A stretch of DNA of 64,000 nt. It comes from Colletes latitarsis (taxonomy: Eukaryota > Arthropoda > Insecta > Hymenoptera > Colletidae). The stretch spans positions 42,356,001-42,420,000 of the forward strand of contig NW_027488365.1 of assembly GCF_051014445.1 (NCBI RefSeq). Reading direction: 5' to 3'. A program made the translations under genes and the position numbers. The notes below the pieces were generated by a model. The model had not been told where the DNA came from. It did no database searches and saw only the letters and a program-made list of their open reading frames with translations. Shown here piece by piece: positions 55,401 through 64,000 of the stretch; the first letter of the stretch is position 1; each line of letters starts with the position of its first letter.

Positions 55401-58400
55401 TTTTTTCCGTGTTTGAATCACGTAGTAATGCTGTAGCACACTGAGGCAGTCAATTAAACCTGGTTTCGATCAATATTTTAGAGGATAACACCGGTTAGGT
55501 CTGGGTTAGTTCTGCGTTATGCCCGCATCTGGCTTATACTTTCGCCTTTTTCGCAAACTTGTTGGCTAGATCCTGGGTTTTTTTGGGGTTTGAATCACGT
55601 GGTAATGTGGTACGACACAGAAACAATTCATTAAACCTGGATTCGGACAGTATTTTAGAGGATAACACCGGTTAGGTCTGGGTTAGGTCTGGGATATGCG
55701 CGCATCTGGCATATACTTTCGCCTTTTTCGCAAACTTGTTGGCTAGATCCTGGGTTTTTTCCGTGTTTGAATCACGTAGTAATGTGGTACTACACTGAGG
55801 TAGTCAATTAAACCTAGTTTCCATCAATATTTCAGAGGATAACACCGGTTAAGTCTGGGTTAGGTCCGGGATATGCCCGCATCTGGCTCATGATTTTGAA
55901 TTCTTCGCATACTTGTTGGCCAGATCCTGGGTTTTTTTCGTGTTTGAATCACGTAGTAATGTGGTAACACACTGAAGCAGTCAATTAAACCTGGTTTCGA
56001 TCAATATTTTAGAGGATAACACCGGTTAGGTCTGGGTTAGGTCTGGGTTATGCCCGCATCTGGCTCATGATTTTGCCTTCTTCGCATACTTGTTGGACAG
56101 ATCCTGGGTTTTTTCCGTGTTTGAATCACGTAGTAATGTGGTACCACACTGAGGCAGTCAATTAAACCTGGTTTCGATCATATTTCAGAGGATAACACCG
56201 GTTAGGTCTGGGTTAGGTCCGGGATATGCCCGCATCTGGCTCATGATTTTGCCTTCTTCGCATACTTGTTGGCCAGATCCTGGGTTTTTTCCGTGTTTGA
56301 ATCACGTGGTAATGTGGTACCACACTGAGGCAGTCAATTAAACCTGGTTTCGATCAATATTTCAGAGGATAACACCGGTTAGGTCTGGGTTAGGTCTGGG
56401 ATATGCGCTCATCTGGCTTATACTTTCGCCTTTTTCGCAAACTTTTTGGCCAGATCCTGGGTTTTTTCCGTGTTTGAATCAGGTAGTAATGTGGTACCAC
56501 ACTAAGGTAGTCAATTAAACCTGGTTTCGATCAATATTTCAGAGGATAACACCGGTTAGGTCTGGGTTAGGTCTGGGTTAGGTTTGGGTTATGCCCGCAT
56601 CTGGCTAATGATTTTGCCTTCTTCGCATACTTGCTGGCCAGATCCTGGGTTTTTTCCGTGTTTGAATCACGTAGTAATGTGGTACCACACTGAGGTAGTC
56701 AATTAAACCTGGTATCGATCATTATTTCAGAGGATAACACCGGTTAGGTCTGGGTTTCGTCTGGGTTATGCCCGCATCTGGCTCATGATTTTGTCTTCTT
56801 CGCAAACTTGTTTGCCAGATCCTGGTTTTTTTTCGTGTTTGAATCACGTAGTAATGTGGTAACACAATGAAGCAGTCAATTAACCCTGGTTTCGATCAAT
56901 ATTTTGGAGGATAACACCGGTTAGGTCTGGGTTAGGTCGGGGATATGCCCGCATCTGGCTCATGATTTTGCCTTCTTCGCATACTTGTTGGCCAGATCCT
57001 GGGTTTTTTTCGTGTTTGAATCACGTAGTAATGTGGTAACACAATGAAGCAGTCAATTAACCCTGGTTTCGATCAATATTTTGGAGGATAACACCGGTTA
57101 GGTATGGGTTAGGTCTGGGTTATGCCCGGATCTGGCTCATGATTTTGCCTTCTTCGCATACTTGTTGGCCAGATCCTGGGTTTTTTTCGTGTTTGAATCA
57201 CGTAGTAATGTGGTAACACAATGAAGCAGTCAATTAACCCTGGTTTCGATCAATATTTTGGAGGATAACACCGGTTAGGTATGGGTTAGGTCTGGGTTAT
57301 GCCCGGATCTGGCTCATGATTTTGCCTTTTTCGCAAACTTGTTGGCCAGATCCTGGGTTTTTTCCGTGTTTGAATCACGTAGTAATGTGGTACCACACTG
57401 AGGTAGTCAATTAAACCTGGTATCGATCATTATTTCAGAGGATAACACCGGTTAGGTCTGGGTTTCGTCTGGGTTATGCCCGCATCTGGCTCATGATTTT
57501 GCCTTCTTCGCAAACTTGTTTGCCAGATCCTGGTTTTTTTTCGTGTTTGAATCACGTAGTAATGTGGTAACACACTGAAGCAGTCAATTAAACCTGGTTT
57601 CGATCAATATTTTAGAGGATAACACCGGTTAGGTCTGGGTTAGGTCTGGGTTATGCCCGCATCTGGCTCATGATTTTGCCTTCTTCGCATACTTGTTGGC
57701 CAGATCCTGGGTTTTTTCCGTGTTTGAATCACGTAGTAATGTGGTACCACACTGAGGCAGTCAATTAAACCTGGTTTCGATCAATATTTCAAAGGATAAC
57801 ACCGGTTAGGTATGGGTTAGGTCCGGGATATGCCCGCATCTGGCTCATGATTTTGCCTTCTTCGCATACTTGTTGGTCAGATCCTGGGTTTTTTCCGTGT
57901 TTGACTCCCGTAGTAATGTGGTACCACACTGAGGCAGTCAATTAAACCTAGTTTCGATCAATATTTCAGAGGATAACACCGGTTAGGTCTGGGTTAGGTC
58001 TGGGATATGCGCGCATCTGGCTTATACTTTTGCCTTTTTCGCAAACTTTTTGGCCAGATCCTGGGTTTTTTCCGTGTTTGAATCACGTAGTAATGTGGTA
58101 CCACACTAAGGTAGTCAATTAAACCTGGTTTCGATCAATATTTCAGAGGATAACACCGGTTAGGTCTGGGTTAGGTCTGGGTTAGGTTTGGGTTATGCCC
58201 GCATCTGGCTAATGATTTTGCCTTCTTCGCATACTTGTTGGCCAGATCCCGGGTTTTTTCGGGTTCGAATCACGTAGTAATGTGGTAACACACTGAAGCA
58301 GTCAATTATACCTGGTTTCGATCAATATTTTAGAGGATAACACCGGTTAGGTCTGGGTTAGGTCTGGGTTATGCCCGCATCTGGCTCATGATTTCGCCTT

Positions 58401-59960
58401 TTTCGCAAACTTGTTGGCTAGATCCTGGGTTTTTTCCGTGTTTGAATCACGTAGTAATGTGGTACCACACTGAGGTAGTCAATTAAACCTGGTTTCGATC
58501 AATATTTCAGAGGATAACACCGGTTAGGTCTGGGTTAAGTCTGGGATATGCGCGCATCTGGCATATACTTTCGCCTTTTTCGCAAACTTGTTGGCTAGAT
58601 CCTGGGTTTTTTCCGTGTTTGAACCACGTAGTAATGTGGTACCACACAGAGGTAGTCAATTAAACCTGGTATCGATCAATATTTCAGAGGATAACACCGG
58701 TTAGGTCTGGGTTAGGTCTGGGATATGCGCGCATCTGGCTTATACTTTTGCCTTTTGCGCAAACTTTTTGGCCAGATCCTGGGTTTTTTCCGTGTTTGAA
58801 TCACGTAGTAATGTGGTACCACACTAAGGTAGTCAATTAAACCTGGTTTCGATCAATATTTCAGAGGATAACACCGGTTAGGTCTGGGTTAGGTCTGGGT
58901 TAGGTTTGGGTTATGCCCGCATCTGGCTAATGATTTTGCCTTCTTCGCATACTTGTTGGCCAGATCCCGGGTTTTTTCGGGTTCGAATCACGTAGTAATG
59001 TGGTAACACACTGAAGCAGTCAATTAAACCTGGTTTCGATCAATATTTTAGAGGATAACACCGGTTAGGTCTGGGTTAGGTCTGGGTTATGCCCGCATCT
59101 GGCTCATGATTTCGCCTTTTTCGCAAACTTGTTGGCTAGATCCTGGGTTTTTTCCGTGTTTGAATCACGTAGTAATGTGGTACCACACTGAGGTAGTCAA
59201 TTAAACCTGGTTTCGATCAATATTTCAGAGGATAACACCGGTTAGGTCTGGGTTAGGTCTGGGATATGCGCGCATCTGGCATATACTTTCGCCTTTTTCG
59301 CAAACTTGTTGGCTAGATCCTGGGTTTTTTCCGTGTTTGAACCACGTAGTAATGTGGTAACACACTGAAGCAGTCAATTAAACCTGGTTTCGATCAATAT
59401 TTCAGAGGATAACACCGGTTAGGTCTGGGTTAGGTCTGGGTTATGCCCGCATCTGGCTCATGATTTTGCCTTCTTCGCATACTTGTTGGACAGATCCTGG
59501 GTTTTTTCCGTGTTTGAATCACGTAGTAATGTGGTACCACACTGAGGCAGTCAATTAAACCTGGTTTCGATCAATATTTCAGAGGATAACACCGGTTAGG
59601 TCTGGGTTAGGTCCGGGATATGCCCGCATCTGGCTCATGATTTTGCCTTCTTCGCATACTTGTTGGCCAGATCCTGGGTTTTTTCCGTGTTTGAATCACG
59701 TAGTAATGTGGTACCACACTGAGGCAGTCAATTAAACCTGGTTTCGATCAATATTTCAGAGGATAACACCGGTTAGGTCTGGGTTAGGTCTGGGATATGC
59801 GCGCATCTGGCTTATACTTTCGCCTTTTTCGCAAACTTTTTGGCCAGATCCTGGGTTTTTTCCGTGTTTGAATCAGGTAGTAATGTGGTACCACACTAAG
59901 GTAGTCAATTAAACCTGGTTTCGATCAATATTTCAGAGGATAACACCGGTTAGGCCTGGG
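45060..59960. repeat. Higher-order repeat, 2 x ~7.5 kb (about 42 monomers)
   Basis: Rare variants recur at +7,474: 45914 and 53388, 48034 and 55508, and 'ttcgtaaact' at 45411 and 52885. Later the offset becomes 7,650 (50591 and 58241, 51309 and 58959), so about one extra monomer lies in the second copy. This unit contains the 3,903-bp repeat and is therefore a later event. Boundaries are approximate. Confidence 0.75.
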
Positions 59961-60024
59961 TTAGGTCTGGGTTAGGTTTGGGTTATGCCCGCATCTGGCT
60001 AATGATTTTGCCTTCTTCGCATAC

Positions 60025-60562
60025 TTTTTTTTTTTTTTTTTTTTTTGTCGTGGGGAAAATCTTCGAAAGACTCCCTCCCACCTCCTTGGGGAGAGGTGGG
60101 AGGGGTGTGTGGGATTCCCCGCGCCCGTACAACGACAGGCGCGGGACCTACCCACTAAAAACCCCACGGTGACCCTTCGGCACGCTTTGGGAGGATACCG
60201 GGAATCGCTCGAAGCATTCTTCCGGTATCCTCCCCGTGCCCGCGCTTTCGCGCCCATCCCCCGGGGGGACAATCGGTCCCCCCAGTAGACACACTGCCTC
60301 ATAGCGGCGGGACGGGGCCACTCCATCCCGCCGCTATCCGTCCCGGGGCCGCGTTTAGTGGCGGCTGCGAGCCCCAACTCGTAACCGCCCGCGACCCCGT
60401 TTCCACCCCTCGGCGGCCGGGCGTTCATGGCCGCACCAGACCGCCGAGGGTGCCTCCCCTTGCGTCGGACCGGTAGGGGGAGGCACTCCTACCCCCAACC
60501 GGTCCGACCCGGCGCCGCCTGGCGGGAGGAGGGTCCCCTCAGGACCCCCCTCCCAGCCTAGG
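60025..60562 (-). promoter_or_regulatory. E5 3' UTR, structured, with poly(A) tail
   Basis: 516 nt plus 22 A, all read on the minus strand. A 13-bp stem pairs 60222-60234 with 60189-60201 (GGGAGGATACCGG/CCGGTATCCTCCC, 20-nt loop). After a 20-nt spacer the terminal domain is closed by CGTGGGG (60162-60168) and CCCCACG (60049-60055). Within it are an 8-bp stem, 60138-60145 with 60118-60125, and an 11-bp stem, 60093-60103 with 60074-60084. The layout matches E3 and E4, although most stem sequences are unrelated. Confidence 0.75.
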
Positions 60563-63500
60563 TCATCCGCCACGCCGAGGCGGCCGCCCGCGACGCCTCG
60601 CGACCGGGCGACGACCTCGGGCCACCGCACGAGCGCGAGCTTCAGCGCGCCGCTGAAGCTCGCGCTCCCTCCCCGCGGCCTCCTTCTGCAACATTACGTT
60701 CTCGCAGAAGGAGGCCACGGCCCTCCACTTCTCCTCGCTGCCGAGCATGGCGCGCACCACGCCCGGCAGCGAGACATCCCGCCCGACGACGCCGACCAGG
60801 ACACGGCGCTCCCCCTCCCACGCGGGGCATACCTCCAGGGTATGATCCGCCGTGTCCTGCTCAGCGTCGCAGTGGCAGCAACGCGCCGTCGGCTCCTTCC
60901 CTATCCGGCACAGGTATCTTCCGAAGCTGCCATGCCCGGAAAATACCTGTGCCAGCCGGTAGGTGAGGCTGCCATGGCCTCTGTCCAGCCACTCCTTCAG
61001 GAGTGGCCGAACAGCCCCGACAGTCCGGTGCCCCGCGGTTGGCAGAGCCAGCCGCTCCTGCCACGCGAGCAACACGGACTGCCGGGCCTGGCGCCTCAAA
61101 TCGCCCCAAGCAGGTTCCTGCCCGCCCGGGACCGCCCCCACCCCCGCGCGACGGTCGACGCGGTGCCGGTACATCACCGCGTGCAACCGCGCGAGCAGGT
61201 CCATGGGCGGCATCCCCGCTAGAACCGTCGCCGCCTCATGTGACATGGTCCGATACCCGCGGACGACCCTGAGCGCCATGCGCCTCTGCACCCGACGCAG
61301 CATAGTCATGCTGCGCCGGGAGGCAGCCAGGTCGTCCGCCCAGACGGGGGCCCCGTATAGGGCCACCGACTGGACCATTGCCACATAGAGGCGACGAACT
61401 CGGCCCGCCGGGCCCCCCAGGTTGGGCAGGATCCGGCCCAGAGCCGCAACCATCCTTTCCAACCGGGGGACCAGGCAGCGGAAATGCTTCTCGAAACGCC
61501 AGTGGCTATCGAGGATCAGCCCTAGATACCTGATCTGGGGCTTCACCTCGATGTCAGCCCCACCCACCCGAATCAGAGGGGGTGGCGGATCCTGCCGAGG
61601 TGAATGAAACGCAATCACCTCGGTCTTATGGACCGCCACCGTCATCCCCATCCCCCTGATCCGGTCGACGACGCGTTGCGACCCCTCCTCCGCGCGACGC
61701 ATGGCGCTCCCCCAGTGCGCCCCGACGGCCAGCACCAGTGTGTCATCCGCATAACACACCGTGCTGACGCCGTCGGGGAGGCCGGCCCGCAACACCGAGT
61801 CGTACGCGATGTTCCACAGGAGTGGCCCGAGGACCGACCCCTGCGGAACACCGCAGTACACCTCCCTCCGCATATCACCATCCCGGCCCGGATACTCGAT
61901 CCACCTGCCGCGGAGATAATCCCCGATGACCGCCCTGAGACAAGGGGGGACTCGATGATATTCGAGTCCCCTCCTTATCTCTTCCCAGGGGAGGGTGTTA
62001 AAGGCATTGGCAATATCCAAGGATATTGCCAATGCCACCCCTCCCCGGGAGACGGCCGCCTCCGAGAGGGCCCTCACACGACCTATCGCGTCGATAGTCG
62101 ATCGGCCCCCCCGGAAACCGAACTGGCAGTCGGCCAGACCGGGATCACCCCGCGACAGGTGCTCGACGAGGCGGGCAGCAATCACACGCTCGAAGAGCTT
62201 GCCCACCTCGTTGAGGAGACAAATGGGCCGGTATGCGGAGGGAGACTCCGCGGGCCGACCCTCCTTCCGGAGGAGGACCATCCTCGCCACCTTCCAACTG
62301 GGGGGGAATCGCCCGTCCATCAGGCAGCGGTCGAACAACCGCCTGAGGTCGGCCCCAAGGACGCCCTGGGTCAAGACCCAAACCCGGCCGGGCACACCAT
62401 CCGGACCCGGGGCCGTGTTACGAACCCCGAGCCGTCTGATGGCCGCTGCCAGCTCCTCCTGCGTGACCCCCAGCTCGGCCGTCCACTCCACTGGGACAGC
62501 CGCCGCCGCCGGAGGACGCGGTCCCCTCTCCCCAATTGGGAAGAGTGTATTGACCACGTCCTCCAGCAGCCGGGGGTCAAGACCCTCGGTGACGGGGGGC
62601 GCCCACGGGCGGAGCTTATTCAGCACCACTTTATATGGGCGCCCCCATGGATCGTCATCAAGGGTCTGGAGGAGCTCCTTCCATGCCTGGGTCTTGGCCC
62701 GTTTGATGGCGACCTGCAGAGCAACCCGCGCCACGCGGTATGCTCCATACAGGTCATCAGCTGCCCTCGCTCGCGCCACGCCGTCGCCTGTACGTTGACG
62801 ACGGCGCGCGCGGGTGTACTGGCGTCGGGCGCGGACAGTCGCGACTCGCAACTCCGCGATCGCGTCCGACCACCAGTACACCGCCCGGCGAGGAGAAGCC
62901 CGCCCGACCCGAGGCATCGCCGCGTCGCAAATACCCGCGACCAATGCTCCGAGCCGGGCGACCTCCTCCTCTATGCTCGGCAACTCGGCCGCTCCCTGCG
63001 GCCAAGTTGCAGCGAGGGCAGCTGCCATCAGGGCGTCCTTGTCCAGGCGCCGAAGCGCCCAGCGGCGTGGTGGGGTGCCACGCAGGCGGCCGTGTCGGGA
63101 TGCACTCGCGGCGGCAGAGACCTCCATCCGGATGTACCGGTGATCGGAGAGTGTCTCTGCCCCCGCGACCACGTGCCAACCCGACACCATGCGCACGGCG
63201 TTGGGGGTCGCGAATCCAACATCCACGATGGACCCCCCATATCGCCGCACGCATGTGTGCTCCGACCCCCGGTTCAATACCCGGAGGTCGAGCCCCGCCG
63301 CCCAATCGCCCAGGATCCCGCCGCGAACGGAGGTCCTGGGGGATCCCCAAGCCACCGACTTGGCATTAAAATCCCCCAGGACCAGCACCGGCCGGGCCGC
63401 GTATCGCTGCACGCATGCCGCGACCTCGGCCAAGTACAGCTCGAACGCAGCGTGACCGCTACGGGGCGAAATGTAGCACCCCACCACAGCGACTCCCCCC

Positions 63501-63745
63501 CAGTCCACGGCGACGAATCCCCGACCGCGCTCCAACAAGGAGAACGGTGGGGACCCGTCGCCCCCTCCCCATACCGTCGCCACCAAGCCGTCCGCGTCGC
63601 CCACCCAATGAGGGTGATCAGGGACGCGGTACGGCTCGGCGGCGACCGCCAGGCCAACCCCCCACTCCGCGAGGACTTGGGACATCAAGTCCTGTGCCGC
63701 GCGGCAGTGGTTGAGGTTGGCCTGGAGGAGGAGGCGGGGCGGCAT
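60563..63745 (-). CDS. E5 ORF2: APE endonuclease-reverse transcriptase, intact
   Basis: This 1,060-residue protein is the best-preserved family-A ORF2 in the window. Endonuclease: N10 in LLLQANLNH, E37 in AEPY, D125 and N127 in GDFN, D175 in SIVDVG, and S200-D201-H202. Reverse transcriptase (about 440-760): APGPDGVPG near 445, YRPICLLNEVGKLFERV near 505, FGFRGGRST near 542, D577 in SLDIANAFN, GVPQGSVLGPLLWN near 632, and YADD at 665-668. The C-terminal zinc motif is C956-x2-C959-x8-H968-x4-C973 before PAW. There is no RNase H. The start ATG overlaps the ORF1 TAA by one base (TAATG). It serves as the reference for reading the broken E1 and E2 copies. Confidence 0.95.
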   Translation of the reverse strand: MPPRLLLQANLNHCRAAQDLMSQVLAEWGVGLAVAAEPYRVPDHPHWVGDADGLVATVWGGGDGSPPFSLLERGRGFVAVDWGGVAVVGCYISPRSGHAAFELYLAEVAACVQRYAARPVLVLGDFNAKSVAWGSPRTSVRGGILGDWAAGLDLRVLNRGSEHTCVRRYGGSIVDVGFATPNAVRMVSGWHVVAGAETLSDHRYIRMEVSAAASASRHGRLRGTPPRRWALRRLDKDALMAAALAATWPQGAAELPSIEEEVARLGALVAGICDAAMPRVGRASPRRAVYWWSDAIAELRVATVRARRQYTRARRRQRTGDGVARARAADDLYGAYRVARVALQVAIKRAKTQAWKELLQTLDDDPWGRPYKVVLNKLRPWAPPVTEGLDPRLLEDVVNTLFPIGERGPRPPAAAAVPVEWTAELGVTQEELAAAIRRLGVRNTAPGPDGVPGRVWVLTQGVLGADLRRLFDRCLMDGRFPPSWKVARMVLLRKEGRPAESPSAYRPICLLNEVGKLFERVIAARLVEHLSRGDPGLADCQFGFRGGRSTIDAIGRVRALSEAAVSRGGVALAISLDIANAFNTLPWEEIRRGLEYHRVPPCLRAVIGDYLRGRWIEYPGRDGDMRREVYCGVPQGSVLGPLLWNIAYDSVLRAGLPDGVSTVCYADDTLVLAVGAHWGSAMRRAEEGSQRVVDRIRGMGMTVAVHKTEVIAFHSPRQDPPPPLIRVGGADIEVKPQIRYLGLILDSHWRFEKHFRCLVPRLERMVAALGRILPNLGGPAGRVRRLYVAMVQSVALYGAPVWADDLAASRRSMTMLRRVQRRMALRVVRGYRTMSHEAATVLAGMPPMDLLARLHAVMYRHRVDRRAGVGAVPGGQEPAWGDLRRQARQSVLLAWQERLALPTAGHRTVGAVRPLLKEWLDRGHGSLTYRLAQVFSGHGSFGRYLCRIGKEPTARCCHCDAEQDTADHTLEVCPAWEGERRVLVGVVGRDVSLPGVVRAMLGSEEKWRAVASFCENVMLQKEAAGRERELQRRAEARARAVARGRRPVARRRGRPPRRGG

Positions 63746-64000
63746 TAATTAATGGCCGCGCCAGCCTCCTCCCGGCCGTCCGTCCCCGTAGCACCGTCCA
63801 CCTCCATGGAGGACGATGCCACCGCCCTCGGCACCGGAGCCGGTGCAGCCCGCCTCTTCCTCTCCTTCCGGGAGGGGGGGGAGCACTTCTTGCTCCCCAC
63901 CCTGTGATCGGCTGGCCTCCCCATGTCCGCACACAGCGGGCAGTGGGGGGCCGCCGAGCACTGGCTCGCACGGTGCTCTTTGGCACCGCAGCGGTAACAC
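63745..64000 (-). CDS. E5 ORF1, C-terminal part (cut by window edge)
   Basis: The frame homologous to E1 ORF1 enters at 64000 inside the second zinc knuckle (CYRCGAKEHRASQC) and continues through CPLC with His and Cys. A basic RKERKRR segment follows, then MEVDGATG, with the stop TAA at 63745-63747. Relative to E1 there is a 9-nt in-frame insertion near 63841. An open frame at 63749-64000 that begins with Met is in another phase and is not the protein. The N-terminal ~540 residues lie outside the window. Confidence 0.82.
   Translation of the reverse strand, partial: CYRCGAKEHRASQCSAAPHCPLCADMGRPADHRVGSKKCSPPSRKERKRRAAPAPVPRAVASSSMEVDGATGTDGREEAGAAIN

Larger units (their letters stand above)
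38315..60024. repeat. Satellite array (block 4, about 122 monomers, uninterrupted)
   Basis: 21.7 kb of ~177-bp monomers in one orientation with no transposon or gene inside. Each monomer has two to four TTAGG-like 11-bp subrepeats, a central T-run, a site that is often the perfect palindrome GTGGTACCAC, and an AAACC-T-GGTTT dyad. Private variants (for example 'cccgcttctgg' at 42011, 45914 and 53388) reveal nested higher-order repeats. Short minus-strand open frames occur because 177 is divisible by three; they are not genes. Confidence 0.96.
60025..64000 (-). mobile_element. E5: R1-clade LINE, family A, 3' portion with intact ORF2
   Basis: This minus-strand element begins (3' end) with a 22-T run at 60025-60046, the poly(A) tail on the opposite strand, directly against satellite. 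It includes a structured 3' UTR, a complete ORF2 (60563-63745) and the C-terminal part of ORF1, and runs off the right edge. It is very similar to E1. The TSD cannot be checked because the 5' end is outside the window. Confidence 0.92.

Noticed and set aside
38315..60024. CRISPR-like array
   Set aside because: The repeats are contiguous 177-bp monomers without unique spacers, in a eukaryotic transposon context with no cas genes.
38315..60024. True telomere (TTAGG)n tract
   Set aside because: TTAGG occurs only as short degenerate subrepeats within a longer monomer; there is no perfect pentamer run.
61604..63748. 714-codon plus-strand open frame opposite E5 ORF2
   Set aside because: It is the antisense of a GC-rich reverse-transcriptase gene; fragments of the same antisense frame appear opposite E1 and E2. 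It shows no recognisable domain and stop codons are simply rare at this composition.

Overview
The window looks like a piece of an insect (arthropod) heterochromatic, possibly subtelomeric, region. About half of it (roughly 33 kb) is a tandem satellite with a ~177-bp monomer. The rest is GC-rich non-LTR retrotransposons (LINEs) of the R1 clade (R1/TRAS/SART/Waldo type) inserted into that satellite. No host single-copy gene, rRNA, tRNA, CRISPR or bacterial feature was found. The organism is inferred: R1-clade elements are arthropod transposons, and every satellite monomer carries two or more copies of an 11-bp subrepeat built around TTAGG, the common insect telomere word. I cannot name a species. 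Layout: 1-3905, minus-strand family-A LINE (E1), running off the left edge and inserted into a second family-A LINE; 3906-7083, 5' part of that older minus-strand LINE (E2), with broken ORFs; 7084-8317, satellite; 8318-15346, complete plus-strand family-B LINE (E3) with intact ORF1 and ORF2, poly(A) and a 13-bp target-site duplication (TSD); 15347-18986, satellite; 18987-25340, complete plus-strand family-C LINE (E4A) with a 17-bp TSD; 25341-31960, satellite; 31961-38314, a second, apparently identical family-C copy (E4B) with the same TSD and flanks, so it arose by duplication of a satellite block and not by new insertion; 38315-60024, ~21.7 kb of uninterrupted satellite with nested higher-order repeats; 60025-64000, minus-strand family-A LINE (E5) with an intact ORF2, running off the right edge. 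How the parts work together: each LINE encodes an ORF1 nucleic-acid-binding protein with three CCHC zinc knuckles and an ORF2 protein with an N-terminal APE-type endonuclease, a reverse transcriptase and a C-terminal CCHC motif. In families A and B, ORF1 and ORF2 are joined by a one-base stop/start overlap, TAATG. In family C the same site reads TAAAG, so the ATG is lost. The main discovery candidates are RNA structures shared by the three families although their proteins have diverged widely: a pair of hairpins just before ORF1 with invariant loops and compensatory base changes, and a 3' domain (a 12-14-bp hairpin, then ~20 nt, then a closed terminal stem next to the poly(A)) whose stem sequences differ while pairing is kept.
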